Shown in pieces: positions 28,148 to 36,878 of a stretch of DNA of 64,000 nt (its first letter is position 1; every line of letters starts with the position of its first letter). Under the pieces are notes generated by a model that was not told where the DNA came from, did not search any database, and was given only the letters and a program-made list of their open reading frames with translations. The translations under genes were made by a program, and so were the position numbers. Source of the stretch: Pseudolabrys taiwanensis (lineage in GTDB: Bacteria > Pseudomonadota > Alphaproteobacteria > Rhizobiales > Xanthobacteraceae); the NCBI RefSeq assembly GCF_003367395.1, contig NZ_CP031417.1:1054001-1118000 (forward strand), written 5' to 3'.

Positions 28148-28393
28148 ATGAACCCGCAACAGTGCGCGAGCGCGTCCGCTTCCGAGGAAATCCCGTTTGC
28201 CGAACGCCTAACCTGCACAATCCTGCAGGCCTGTGCAGTCACAGGGCTAAGCCGCACCACAATTTACGAAGAGATCGCCGCAGGTCGTCTTAAATCGACC
28301 ACGGTGAGACGTCGCCGTTTGGTGCTGGTGCCGTCACTGCTGGCGCTCGTCGCGGGCGACGAAGCCGCTCCCCCTAGTCAGCGGGCGAATTAA
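28148..28393 (+). CDS. Excisionase/AlpA-like helix-turn-helix protein
   Basis: An 81-residue protein whose central part, ILQACAVTGLSRTTIYEEIAAG followed by a beta wing (RRRRLVLVPSLLALV), is a MerR-type winged helix as in phage excisionases and AlpA regulators. It likely bends DNA near the attachment site or switches on the element's genes. GAGGAC precedes the ATG, and the 91-bp repeat lies just upstream. It is the first of a run of tightly packed genes to 31.4 kb. Confidence 0.7.
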   Translation: MNPQQCASASASEEIPFAERLTCTILQACAVTGLSRTTIYEEIAAGRLKSTTVRRRRLVLVPSLLALVAGDEAAPPSQRAN

Positions 28394-28400
28394 CGCGTCG

Positions 28401-28673
28401 GTGCGGCATATGGTGGCAAACGGCCACCACATTCTCGGCATTCAGACTTATGGAAACCAGTTCATGATAAGTGCCGGCAATTACGCTGAGCCCCTCTTCG
28501 CACAACATTTTGATACGCGCCAGCGCGCAAATTCGCAAAGGGACGCACTGCCCTATTGCGGACTGCGCCGGCCTCTCTGCGGCGATACTGTGCGGATGCT
28601 CATTGACCCGGCCCTCGCCGGGCCGAGCAGTTGCAATGACGATGTCTTAGCGCAAGCGGGGGGCCGGAAGTGA
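28401..28673 (+). CDS. Hypothetical protein, 90 aa
   Basis: Not recognised. Read from an in-frame start at 28401, though internal starts are possible. The main support is context: its TGA overlaps the GTG start of the following methyltransferase (GTGA at 28670-28673), the pattern used by every other junction in this run. It contains three cysteines without zinc-ribbon spacing. Confidence 0.4.
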   Translation: MRHMVANGHHILGIQTYGNQFMISAGNYAEPLFAQHFDTRQRANSQRDALPYCGLRRPLCGDTVRMLIDPALAGPSSCNDDVLAQAGGRK

Positions 28674-30010
28674 CCGCGCTCCTCAAGTACGACGCCGCCT
28701 GCCGGGCCATTGCTGAGGCTAAGACGGTCGACGAAGTGACCGATTGGATCGACAAGGCCGCGGCCGTGCGGGAATACGGACGACGTGTAAGGAATCGAAA
28801 GCTCGAGCTCGATGCTCTGGAAATCCGAGTGCAGGCGAAGCGCCGTCGTGGCGAGCTTCTGCTTCAGCTAAAGCAAGAGGGACGGCTCAAGGAAGGTCGC
28901 AAACAGAAACTATCATCCTCGAATGATAGTTTACCGCCCCTAACGCTGGATGATCTTCAGGTCACAGCAAACGAGTCCTCTGAAGATCAAGCGATCGCTA
29001 AGATCGACGGAGATAGTTATCGACGTCTCGTCGCACGCTGCCGCGCCTATGCGGAACAGCACCCAGAAAAGCATTCAATCAACGTCCTGAAGCCGCCGCC
29101 AGAGCGTGGGCCGGTCAATGGCGCGGGTGCCGTCGCCCATCGCCGTACCGAGCCGAATGACAGCCTCGACTTTTCGCCAACGCCCCCGTGGGGCACGCGC
29201 GCTCTGATAGAGAAGGTGTTTCCACAAATCGACTGCCGCGGCGACGTCCACTGCCGGACAGCGCGGGAGCCCGCCGCCGGTGACGGACACATTGCCGAAG
29301 TTCTCCGCGAATATTTCGCAAACGTGATCGCGTCCGACGTCCACGAATACGGCTACGCCGACCATCTCGCCGACTTCCTGGCCGATGATGCCGAGCATCC
29401 CTATGCGGATTGGATCATCACCAACCCACCTTTCAATAAGGCTGAAGAGTTCGCCCTGCGTGCTTTGGGCCACGCTCGCGTCGGCGTCGCGATGTTCGTG
29501 CGCTGGCAATGGCTTGAGACAGTGAACCGGTTCAACAATCTATTCGCGCCGAATCCCCCCGCGATTGTGGCGCTCTTCTCCGAGCGCATTCCGTTGCACA
29601 TGGGCCGCTGGGAACCGGATGGCGACACCATGACGGCATACTGCTGGGTGGTATGGCTCAAGGGTCATACAGGCGCAACGAGGCTGTTCTGGATCCCGCC
29701 GGGCCAGCGCAAGGCGCTCGAGCGCGAAGGAGACCGTGAGCGCTTCACCGCGCATCCGGTGATCAAAGCCGAGTGCCCGACGGAGGCCGCCGGCGCGGCC
29801 ATTACCTTCGATCCATCGACCGGCGAAGTCCAAGACAAACTCGTTTCTCATCCCAGCGATGTTTGTAAGGCACCGGACGTCCCCGGGCAGCCTCGGTTCG
29901 AAAGAGACGTGCCACCACTTCGGGACGACCGCGTCAGAGCCGACATCAACGCGGAGCAGGTCGCGTTCGTTACAAACGCTTATGCTTCCGCTGAACGAGC
30001 GGCACCATGA
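28670..30010 (+). CDS. Phage-type N6-adenine DNA methyltransferase
   Basis: A 446-residue protein. The C-terminal two thirds have a SAM-binding motif (REPAAGDGHIAEVL, about residue 204) and the catalytic motif DWIITNPPFNKAEEF (about 247), the NPPF type of adenine-N6 enzymes. The N-terminal 140 residues form a charged helical region (RNRKLELDALEIRVQAKRRRGELL) seen in phage methyltransferases and ParB-like contexts. No restriction partner adjoins, so this is an orphan that could protect element DNA or mark replication. GTG start; both ends overlap neighbours by 4 bp. Confidence 0.8.
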   Translation: MTALLKYDAACRAIAEAKTVDEVTDWIDKAAAVREYGRRVRNRKLELDALEIRVQAKRRRGELLLQLKQEGRLKEGRKQKLSSSNDSLPPLTLDDLQVTANESSEDQAIAKIDGDSYRRLVARCRAYAEQHPEKHSINVLKPPPERGPVNGAGAVAHRRTEPNDSLDFSPTPPWGTRALIEKVFPQIDCRGDVHCRTAREPAAGDGHIAEVLREYFANVIASDVHEYGYADHLADFLADDAEHPYADWIITNPPFNKAEEFALRALGHARVGVAMFVRWQWLETVNRFNNLFAPNPPAIVALFSERIPLHMGRWEPDGDTMTAYCWVVWLKGHTGATRLFWIPPGQRKALEREGDRERFTAHPVIKAECPTEAAGAAITFDPSTGEVQDKLVSHPSDVCKAPDVPGQPRFERDVPPLRDDRVRADINAEQVAFVTNAYASAERAAP

Positions 30011-30345
30011 AATACAAGCCCAAGCGAAAACCCCACTCTCCCGAGACGCGCGAACGTCTGCGCCGACGGCTGATCGCATTCTGGGCGGATCCTACCCGTC
30101 GCGCTACGCACGCAGTCTTGACGAAGGCTCGCATGGCACGGCCTGAGGTCCGCGAAAAGATCAGCAGGGCGACGGCCATCGCGATGGCGGACCCGAAGGT
30201 GAAGCATCGACAGCGCGAAGGTGTTGACCGCCATCACGCAAAGAACCGCGACCGCGGAACCGGCAGCTTGTCGAGCAACGAGTTATCCTCCGACGCGTGC
30301 GGCACCCCTGCCCCACGTCCGTTTGGCTCGGAGGTGATGCCATGA
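30007..30345 (+). CDS. Small basic DNA-binding-type protein, 112 aa
   Basis: A strongly basic protein with two repeated helical units, PHSPETRERLRRRLIAFWADPTRRA and MARPEVREKISRATAIAMADPKVK. Each is a short helix, a turn and a helix starting at a Pro. The pattern resembles the nuclease-associated modular (NUMOD) repeats of homing endonucleases, but no nuclease domain is present. Its ATG overlaps the methyltransferase stop and its stop overlaps the next ATG (ATGA both times). Confidence 0.6.
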   Translation: MKYKPKRKPHSPETRERLRRRLIAFWADPTRRATHAVLTKARMARPEVREKISRATAIAMADPKVKHRQREGVDRHHAKNRDRGTGSLSSNELSSDACGTPAPRPFGSEVMP

Positions 30346-30908
30346 CGGAGCGTTCGGAGACGCCGATCGCCGCCGAGCTGCAGGCGCACTTTGATCGTGG
30401 TGGTACTCCGGCCGACGCCGTGCGGCTCGTCGAGGCCTTGGAACGAGCGTCAAAGCGGGCGCTCATACCTGCCAAGGAGCGGACCAGCGAGCCGCGCGGC
30501 ACGCGCCTTCCGACCGACTGGCGGCCATCTGCGTCCGATATCGCCTTTGCCCGAGACCGGGGCCTGGCCAACACGCAGATCGCGGCCGAGGCCGAGAAAT
30601 TCACGAATTACTGGACCGCCAAGTGCGGCGCCGGCGCAACGAAACGCGACTGGGCGGCGACGTGGCGCAATTGGATCATCAACGCGCAGGAGAAAGGCTA
30701 TGGCCGTTCCTACTCTCAGGGCCATAGGCCCTCAACCCATTCCCCTACCAGACGTGCGCCGACCGGATCGGATGCCATCCTTGCCGGCATGGGCCGCCTC
30801 GCGCGTCGAATCGATGAGAGACGAGGTGCAGCCGGGACCGGACGGCAAGTATCGGACGCTACCAACGCTCCCGTCGAACTTGACCTTGAACCCCGCCGAA
30901 CGCGCTGA
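30342..30908 (+). CDS. Phage replication protein (C-terminal DnaA/DnaB-loader-like region)
   Basis: 188 residues. The core LPTDWRPSASDIAFARDRG then AEKFTNYWTAKCG and DWAATWRNWIINA is the signature found at the C-terminus of phage replisome-organiser proteins, where it contacts DNA or helicase. The usual N-terminal primase or winged-helix part is reduced to about 50 residues here, so it is a short form. Its last 209 bases overlap the start of the next gene in another frame. Confidence 0.7.
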   Translation: MTERSETPIAAELQAHFDRGGTPADAVRLVEALERASKRALIPAKERTSEPRGTRLPTDWRPSASDIAFARDRGLANTQIAAEAEKFTNYWTAKCGAGATKRDWAATWRNWIINAQEKGYGRSYSQGHRPSTHSPTRRAPTGSDAILAGMGRLARRIDERRGAAGTGRQVSDATNAPVELDLEPRRTR

Positions 30909-31365
30909 GATCGAGAAGCACGTCGAAAATCTCGACGCCCTTTGCGCGCAGACGCCACTCGAAAGCGGTGAGTGGGAGGGCCAGACCCTCATCATCATCA
31001 CAAAGCTGATGCTGGCGCTGCCGTCGGCGCAACAGAATGAAGCCGGCGCTGAGGCAGCCGGCGAGGCCTTCCAGGCGGCGCTCGAGGACGTGCCGACCTG
31101 GGCTGTCGCTGCAGCGGCGCGACGATGGTATCGGGGCGAATGCGGCGAGAACGAAGACGGGAAGCCGTATGACTACCATTGGCGCCCTGCCCCCGCCGAG
31201 TTGCGGCGGGTCGCGCTCGTCGAAATGTGGCGGGTCAAGCATCGCGCGGAAACGCTGCGCAAACTGCTTATCGCCGAGCCGTTGATCGACTGGAGCGCCG
31301 AGCACTGCGCCACAATGCGTGACCGACTCGCTGCCGTGATGCCGCGCCTAACGCCGTCAGGCTGA
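30700..31365 (+). CDS. Phage-type hypothetical protein, 221 aa (replication region)
   Basis: ATG 30700 follows GGAGAAAGGCT, a strong ribosome-binding site placed inside the preceding gene. The protein begins with a Pro-rich segment (LPAWAASRVESMRDEV), then LTLNPAERAEIEKHVENLDAL and a helical domain with TWAVAAAARRWYRGECGENEDG. The last part matches a common phage replication-region family of unknown function in which a Trp/Arg helix precedes a Gly-rich loop. Last gene of the coupled run. Confidence 0.65.
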   Translation: MAVPTLRAIGPQPIPLPDVRRPDRMPSLPAWAASRVESMRDEVQPGPDGKYRTLPTLPSNLTLNPAERAEIEKHVENLDALCAQTPLESGEWEGQTLIIITKLMLALPSAQQNEAGAEAAGEAFQAALEDVPTWAVAAAARRWYRGECGENEDGKPYDYHWRPAPAELRRVALVEMWRVKHRAETLRKLLIAEPLIDWSAEHCATMRDRLAAVMPRLTPSG

Positions 31366-31676
31366 CCTCTATTCGATGTGTGAGTTCGGTTGCGCTGGTC
31401 GGTTAACGGCGGCAGCGCATCAGTGAGCCTGCCTACCGTGGGACGCAGCCAAGGTATAGCCCGGCCTTGAGCGTGAGGGCGGCTGCCGGCGAGATGGATT
31501 GTCGCCGCAAGTAGACGCGACCTGTGCGCTCGCCATCAGCAGCACAGGGTCCGAAGCGACGGGCCTGGCTCCGCTGAGCATCCGATCGCAAGGGCATAGG
31601 AAGCGTCTCGATGCATCAGCATCGGGACGGCTTCGCCTATGTCCTTCGCAACAAACCTTCACCACTGAGCATTCGG
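31366..31676. other. Noncoding gap between convergent genes
   Basis: 311 bp between the plus-strand replication run and the minus-strand gene ending at 31677. I see no convincing gene, tRNA or strong terminator; short frames here lack a credible start. Confidence 0.4.
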
Positions 31677-32261
31677 CTACTCGGTGAAGGACACTTCGGT
31701 CTCCGGATGTGCGAGCAATTCGGAATGCGATGAAAACTGTTGGATACAGCCGGCTAAGCCTCGTTTCTGCTGATCGCGCGTCATCGTCTGAATACCCGGA
31801 AAGAGATCGAGCAACTTCTGGGCCTGGGCCTGCGACATAAGCAGGTGAGCGTGACAAGCACAGAACCAAGCGTGGAATATCTGCATTGGGATCGGCGACG
31901 AGTGTCTAAGACGAAGATAATCTTCGATGCAGATGTAGAGCAGGTAGTCGTTCTTGGTGTCATCGAACTGGTCTAACGTGAGCTGATCGTCTGCCCTCTC
32001 CGCCTCTGTCGTGCCGACATGCTTGAAACAATTGCGGTAGAGGTTCATCGCTGCGTAGATGTCTCTCTTCGGTTTCCCGGGATGATCGGCGAGCAAGAGC
32101 TCAGTCATGGGCTCTACGTTTGCATATCGGCATAGGTCCTCGAGGATCTCTCGCGCGTTCCCTGCAAGGGATTGCACTGACACCGGGTCCATGTCGGCAA
32201 CGAAGAGATCGATTGCAGTTAGCAGCTGTGCCCGAGCAACAGCCAGGGGAGTCAACGCCAT
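31677..32261 (-). CDS. Hypothetical protein, 194 aa
   Basis: Not recognised. All-helical, cytosolic, with the N-terminal stretch LAVARAQLLTAIDLFVADMDPVSVQSLAG. That segment recurs in my memory of rhizobial proteins of unknown function carrying a helical HEPN-like fold, but I cannot confirm it. It contains HAWFCACHAHLLMS with two His and two Cys. It is the only minus-strand gene in the left arm of the island and may be a cargo gene. Confidence 0.5.
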   Translation of the reverse strand: MALTPLAVARAQLLTAIDLFVADMDPVSVQSLAGNAREILEDLCRYANVEPMTELLLADHPGKPKRDIYAAMNLYRNCFKHVGTTEAERADDQLTLDQFDDTKNDYLLYICIEDYLRLRHSSPIPMQIFHAWFCACHAHLLMSQAQAQKLLDLFPGIQTMTRDQQKRGLAGCIQQFSSHSELLAHPETEVSFTE

Positions 32262-32544
32262 CGGAATGCCTCATCGAAAGCGCATATTATACGTGGCCCT
32301 CCCTGGGGGGTGCAAAGTGTTGCCGCTGGGGTCGGGGAGCAACCGCGACAGCCGCGCTTGGCCGGCTATGACCGATCCGCATGACGACGCCAAAAGCAGT
32401 CACGGTTCTTGAGGTGGTGACGACATTGTGGCGATCTGGAATCGCGGCAACAGAACTCGGTGGAATCTCCTGCTTCATTCACTGTTATGCGCTTGCGGAA
32501 TGGATTAAGCTGTGCCTGTGACGAATCTACTGTCGATGGATCCG

Positions 32545-33192
32545 ATGCCGAAGCTACGCAATCCCCGCCGCGAGCGCTTTGCCGTTGAAGTTGCATCGAT
32601 GACGCCCGTCGATCGCGCGTATAGGCTGGCCGGCTTCCGCTCGGCGGAGCAATGGGCGCGCCCGAACGGCGCCAAGCTGGCGCAGAATCCGGAAGTTGCT
32701 GCTCGGATTGAAGAATTGCGCAGTGAGTTCAAGGTGAGTGCTGGCTTAAGCGTTCAATACCTCCAATCCTGCTTGCTACCCGCTGCCGAAGCGAATGTTG
32801 TCGACTTCTTCGAGGCCGCCACCTCGCCTGAGGCCGGCAACCCGCCGAAATTGAAATCACTGACGAAGCTCAGCCGTGATCAAGGCGCGGCTATCTCGTC
32901 GGTTCGTTTCCATGAGGATGGGACCGTCGCCGAGTTGAAGCTGGTCTCAAAGGAAGCGGCGATCGCGACGCTAATGCGCTCGATCGGCGCGTTCCTTGAT
33001 CGACACCAAGTTGGCGCCGCGCCGGAATTGTTGGAGCGCTGGGGGGCAGCGCAGCGGCAGCTTGAGCAAATCACGTTCGAAGACAAAGTCGCTCTGCTCG
33101 AGGTTATCGAGGAATTGGCGGCGCCGACCGAGCCTTCTGTGTCTGATCCCTCGGCTGTCAAAGGCACCAGCAGTGATGACATACCGCGATAG
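32545..33192 (+). CDS. Phage terminase small subunit
   Basis: About 215 residues from ATG 32545 (MPKLRNPRRERF); GTG 32512 is an alternative start. The N-terminal HTH is clear: FAVEVASMTPVDRAYRLAGF, then AQNPEVAARIEELR. The C-terminal part VDFFEAATSPEAG to VSKEAAIATLMRSIGAFL is the rest of the Terminase_2 family. The small subunit recognises packaging sites in phage DNA. No large terminase follows, which is the hallmark of packaging-redirecting satellites rather than of complete prophages. Confidence 0.75.
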   Translation: MPKLRNPRRERFAVEVASMTPVDRAYRLAGFRSAEQWARPNGAKLAQNPEVAARIEELRSEFKVSAGLSVQYLQSCLLPAAEANVVDFFEAATSPEAGNPPKLKSLTKLSRDQGAAISSVRFHEDGTVAELKLVSKEAAIATLMRSIGAFLDRHQVGAAPELLERWGAAQRQLEQITFEDKVALLEVIEELAAPTEPSVSDPSAVKGTSSDDIPR

Positions 33193-33631
33193 GCGACAGG
33201 GTGTCGTATCGGATCAGCATGATCAGCTCAAGCGCATTGCGGCTACTCACAATCGCGCGAACGAGGAATTCTTAGGACGCCTAGCAACGGTCAATGCAGA
33301 TGCGGCCGATGCTGCCTGCAAGGCAGCGGTTGAACGTCCCGACTATGCCTACATTAATGCTGTGTGGCAGTTTGCCTTGCATCAAGGGGTTAGCAGAGCC
33401 GCGGAAGCTCTGCCCCTCTACCCTATCTCAAACGCAGAGTTTAGCAGGTTGCGTAACGTTCCCGAGACATTGATCGTTTCTGACCTGAAGGGAAACGCGA
33501 ATGGCTGCGGATTTTACGAGGGACTTTTTAAGATGTGTGTAATGGGAGTATGGCTCTTGGTTTTGTTCTCTACGAACGATAATTGCCTTTGTTTTCGACC
33601 AGAATTTCCTGATCCTGTCAGTAAGAATTGA
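33176..33631 (+). CDS. Hypothetical protein, 151 aa
   Basis: Begins at ATG 33176 within the last codons of the terminase gene (17-bp overlap). The first 80 residues look well coded (QHDQLKRIAATHNRANEEFL). The tail is Cys- and Phe-rich with a hydrophobic run (VWLLVLFSTN), suggesting either a membrane anchor or a reading frame truncated at its 3' end. It sits where a terminase large subunit would be expected but shows none of its ATPase motifs. Confidence 0.4.
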   Translation: MTYRDRRQGVVSDQHDQLKRIAATHNRANEEFLGRLATVNADAADAACKAAVERPDYAYINAVWQFALHQGVSRAAEALPLYPISNAEFSRLRNVPETLIVSDLKGNANGCGFYEGLFKMCVMGVWLLVLFSTNDNCLCFRPEFPDPVSKN

Positions 33632-33711
33632 AACGCGATGGCGCGCGTCTGGTGGGGGGGGTGTTTCACCTAAACAAGGCGTCTCACTTGCCCCGGCCGG
33701 TTCGTGACGCG

Positions 33712-33802
33712 AAATTCGTCAAAAAATTAAATCGTCAGCGGCGACGAAATTAGGCGCCGAAATTTTCTCGGCGCATAGTCCCGGGCATCCGCGATAGGCG
33801 GC
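33712..33802 (+). repeat. 91-bp direct repeat, copy 2
   Basis: 89 of 91 bases match 28036-28126. One difference turns a G-T pair of the internal hairpin (GTGCCGA/TCGGCGC) into G-C (GCGCCGA/TCGGCGC), leaving the stem intact. It ends 21 bp before the start at 33824. Confidence 0.75.
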
Positions 33803-33823
33803 CTCACAACCCGGACATGGCTG

Positions 33824-34363
33824 ATGAGTAGATTTGGCAGAATACCGACGATCAAGCCGATCAACGATGTTTCCGATATCGCTGCCGAGGTTGAGCGGCG
33901 CAATTTGGAGGCGCTTTCTCCCTTCCGCGCGCTCGTCGCGCGATACGATTCGGCCAAGGCGACAATCCTCCGTCTCGATCCTCAGGCGAAGGTCCGCGGG
34001 TTTGGTCTTCGAATGATCGAGCGTCTTCCGCCGGCGGAACTCGACGCGCTTTGCGAGGAGCGCGAGTGGATCGTCAAGGAAGTAGAAGCCCAAGCTGCCC
34101 GCGTCTCATGCGAAGCCGAAGCAAAGCGAGTGGCCGAGCTCAGCGAGATCGCGCGCCTCGGCGAAAGGATGGCACTCCTCGAAGAACGCGTCGCGGTGCT
34201 CGAGGCGCGTGTGCCGCCGCGGGCACCCGAACCATCCCCTTCCGCGCAGCACGCCAGGTCGAGCGCGCCGGTGATGCTGATGGCCAACAACAGCACGGGA
34301 CCGTTCGCGCCCGCCATCCCCGCCGGCATCGACGTTGGCGGCGTCCGCAAAATCGGCGGCTGA
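33824..34363 (+). CDS. Coiled-coil protein, 179 aa
   Basis: Residues 60-125 form a long charged helix with heptads (EEREWIVKEVEAQAARV, ARLGERMALLEERVAVLEARV), followed by a Pro/Ala-rich low-complexity tail. No known domain. It shares an upstream 91-bp element with the excisionase-like gene, so the two are probably coexpressed. The start overlaps a 4-codon frame (ATGGCTGATGAGTAG). Confidence 0.55.
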   Translation: MSRFGRIPTIKPINDVSDIAAEVERRNLEALSPFRALVARYDSAKATILRLDPQAKVRGFGLRMIERLPPAELDALCEEREWIVKEVEAQAARVSCEAEAKRVAELSEIARLGERMALLEERVAVLEARVPPRAPEPSPSAQHARSSAPVMLMANNSTGPFAPAIPAGIDVGGVRKIGG

Positions 34364-34422
34364 CGCGCGTTGTCGGTACTGAGTGAGCCGAGAACAACGA
34401 TTAATGCCCGAAGGGATATACG

Positions 34423-34728
34423 ATGCGAAAACTTCTTCTCACCGCTCTGACTTTGCTCACGATGGGCACGTCTGCTTCAGCCGAGAGCATCGCCGTGCAG
34501 TTCGTGAGCCGGTCGAAGGCTGATGCAATCCGGATCGTGGAGTTGCGACGCGCAGAATTGGCGGGTGCCGCAGACTTTGTGCAGGCGGCGATTATGGCGC
34601 TACCGCCCGACAGTCCGCACAGCCTCGTCAGCGTCGACGTTTTTGGGAACCTGTGGGACCGAAGTAACGGTCCCAAAGAGCACAGCATTCTCACCATTAA
34701 GGTAACGCCTCTCTCGATCGCTGACTAA
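34423..34728 (+). CDS. Small secreted protein, 101 aa
   Basis: A Sec signal peptide (LLLTALTLLTMGTSASAE) precedes a mature part of about 80 residues with no recognised domain (RSKADAIRIVELRRAELAGAADFVQ). It opens a series of three exported proteins whose other members resemble phage tail fibres. GAAGGGATAT precedes the ATG. Confidence 0.55.
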   Translation: MRKLLLTALTLLTMGTSASAESIAVQFVSRSKADAIRIVELRRAELAGAADFVQAAIMALPPDSPHSLVSVDVFGNLWDRSNGPKEHSILTIKVTPLSIAD

Positions 34729-34853
34729 AGCGTTGCTTGTACTCGAGGCTGGCCACTTCGAGCCTAATCCTTTGGCCTTCCACCCCGGCGCAGGAACGTC
34801 GGTCACGGCGCGATGTCCGGTCACGCAAGAGCGTGACGATCCGGAGTCGCGGA

Positions 34854-36815
34854 ATGTCCTCCTCTAAATCTACGGTCAAAACGGCTGCTAGCATCCTCCT
34901 ATCCATCGGTGTGATTGTTGTCGCCGTAATTGGGTCCGCGTCGGCGCAGAATGTCACCTGCCCCACCATGCCGAATGGCGACATTACGAACGCGTGTGCC
35001 TCGACTGAATTCGTGCAAAACGCGTTCGCTGGCGGTTCGACCATTCCGCTTACACAGAGCTATATTCTTGTCGGCAATGCCTCGAACGTCGCCGCGGCGG
35101 TGCCAATGTCCGGCGATTGCACCATCGTCGCCGGCGGTATCGTGGCCTGCACGAAGCTCAACGGCGTTTCGCCAGGCCCTCTGTACTCACTTGCGATCGG
35201 CACCGGCCTCGGCACGTCGGGCGGCAGTCTTAATATCCAGCCCGCGCAAGCGGCGACGATCGGCGGTGTCAAATCCGTGACCTGTCCGCTGGGGCAAGCG
35301 ATCGGTACCATTGATACGAGCGGAACGTCCACCTGCGTCAATGCGAGCAGTGGCCGTACGCTTCTCACGACGGCAACAACCTTTCATGTCGCACTGGCCG
35401 GTTCAGACTCGAATCCGTGCACGGCCGCGAGTCCATGCCGCACGGTCAGTCATGTACTGGCCATGCTGCAATCCGGGTATGATCTCGGCGGCCAGGTCGT
35501 GACGGTGCAGACCGACGACGACGGTCCTTATACCGACAGCGTGCAGATCATGGGTCCATTCGTCGGACTGACTGGCGCGACTCGGCTGATCATCAACGGG
35601 TTTTCAACAAACACTACGTTCTCGCCAGCGCCTAACGCCGGCTACTGCATTGGTATCGCGTACGGCGCGCAGCTGATGGTGCAGAACTACAAATGCACCA
35701 TGCTCGGCGCGATCGTCGGAAACGCGTTCCAAGGCAACGATATGTTCGTCGTTGGCCAGGGCAGCAGCCTGATCTTCGGTGCGGGCGTGACTTTCGGGTT
35801 TACTGTCAATCCGTTCAACGCGGTTACCATCAACTTTGGCGGCTATGTCGAGTTTCGCAACGACTTCACGATCAACCCAAATATCGGTACCGTATCGGCG
35901 AACTTCTCTTCGGGCGCCTCCTCGATCACTGTCTCGAGCGCGACAAGCATCGTCCCGTACGAGGGAGTGGTCGGTGCTGGCATTCCGGCCGGCGCCTATG
36001 TGACGAGCGTCGCTGGCACGACGGTCAATTTCAGCTGCATCACATCGCCGGGGTGCGTAACCTCGACGTCGGGCAGTGGCGTAACGGTCCAGTTCGGCGG
36101 CGGCGGTCAGGACTTTATCGATCTCGGCAACTCGCCGACAGGCGGCTACTTCGCCACCAATGGCAATCCGAGCAACACCATTAACGTCACCTGCAACGGC
36201 TTCCCATTCTATTGGTCGGGCTTCATCTTCTCTAACGATATTTCGTCGATTAATGCCCAGGCAATCACCTTTAGCGCCGCGTGCATGGGCAACACCGTCT
36301 CGTATCCATTTCAAATCGTAAAGCAGAGCAATATCGATACGGGCCTACAGGGCATTCCTTACTTCCCCGGAACATTGGGCGTAGTGACGACCAGCGCCAA
36401 TACGACGGCTGGATCTACCTCGGTCACTGCCGCGTGCGCGGGTTGCGGTATAGCCGTGGGACAGTCCATCAATGGGTCTGCCGATAAGACCGCGACATTC
36501 TCATCCGGTGTCTCATCCATCACGGTCAGCAGCAGCGGATTTATGACTGTGGGGTCGCCCCTACTAGGCCCCGGAATCGCGGCTGGCACTACGGTGAGCT
36601 CTGTCTCAGGCACCACGGTCGGGCTTAGCCACCCGACGACATCCTCCCAGACTGGCGTGACGCTGAGCTTCAAAGGCGCATGCATCGCCAACGGCAACGT
36701 TGTGGCGGGAGTGTCCGGCACGACCGTGACGCTGCGTGACCCGGCTATCGGCACTTGCACGTCAGCCCCAATCCGCACGGGGGGCGTGGTCAGCGGTTAC
36801 TCGCTATACCAATAG
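34854..36815 (+). CDS. Exported tail-fibre-like beta-repeat protein
   Basis: The start at 34854 has GGAG 8 bases upstream; a longer frame exists but looks noncoding. The 653-residue product starts with a signal peptide (ILLSIGVIVVAVIGSASAQ). Then comes ILVGNASNVAAAVPMSGD followed by VACTKLNGVSPGP, a repeat typical of rhizobial phage tail fibres. A right-handed beta-helix-like middle follows (GSDSNPCTAASPCRTVSHVLAM). Gly/Ser/Thr-rich repeats with TVSANFSSGASSITVSSATS and ATFSSGVSSITVSSSG complete it. A Sec signal on a tail-fibre-type protein is odd: it points to a surface adhesin or decoy rather than a virion part. Confidence 0.65.
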   Translation: MSSSKSTVKTAASILLSIGVIVVAVIGSASAQNVTCPTMPNGDITNACASTEFVQNAFAGGSTIPLTQSYILVGNASNVAAAVPMSGDCTIVAGGIVACTKLNGVSPGPLYSLAIGTGLGTSGGSLNIQPAQAATIGGVKSVTCPLGQAIGTIDTSGTSTCVNASSGRTLLTTATTFHVALAGSDSNPCTAASPCRTVSHVLAMLQSGYDLGGQVVTVQTDDDGPYTDSVQIMGPFVGLTGATRLIINGFSTNTTFSPAPNAGYCIGIAYGAQLMVQNYKCTMLGAIVGNAFQGNDMFVVGQGSSLIFGAGVTFGFTVNPFNAVTINFGGYVEFRNDFTINPNIGTVSANFSSGASSITVSSATSIVPYEGVVGAGIPAGAYVTSVAGTTVNFSCITSPGCVTSTSGSGVTVQFGGGGQDFIDLGNSPTGGYFATNGNPSNTINVTCNGFPFYWSGFIFSNDISSINAQAITFSAACMGNTVSYPFQIVKQSNIDTGLQGIPYFPGTLGVVTTSANTTAGSTSVTAACAGCGIAVGQSINGSADKTATFSSGVSSITVSSSGFMTVGSPLLGPGIAAGTTVSSVSGTTVGLSHPTTSSQTGVTLSFKGACIANGNVVAGVSGTTVTLRDPAIGTCTSAPIRTGGVVSGYSLYQ

Positions 36816-36878
36816 CTGCCTAGTCGGTCGCGTCGGTCAACCGCGTGTCATTCCACGCTAGCGAAAAGGACAGTCAAG

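Noticed and set aside
33632..33711. G-rich run (GTGGGGGGGGTG) as a phase-variable tract
   Set aside because: It lies between genes, not within a frame or an evident promoter spacer; no effect can be proposed.
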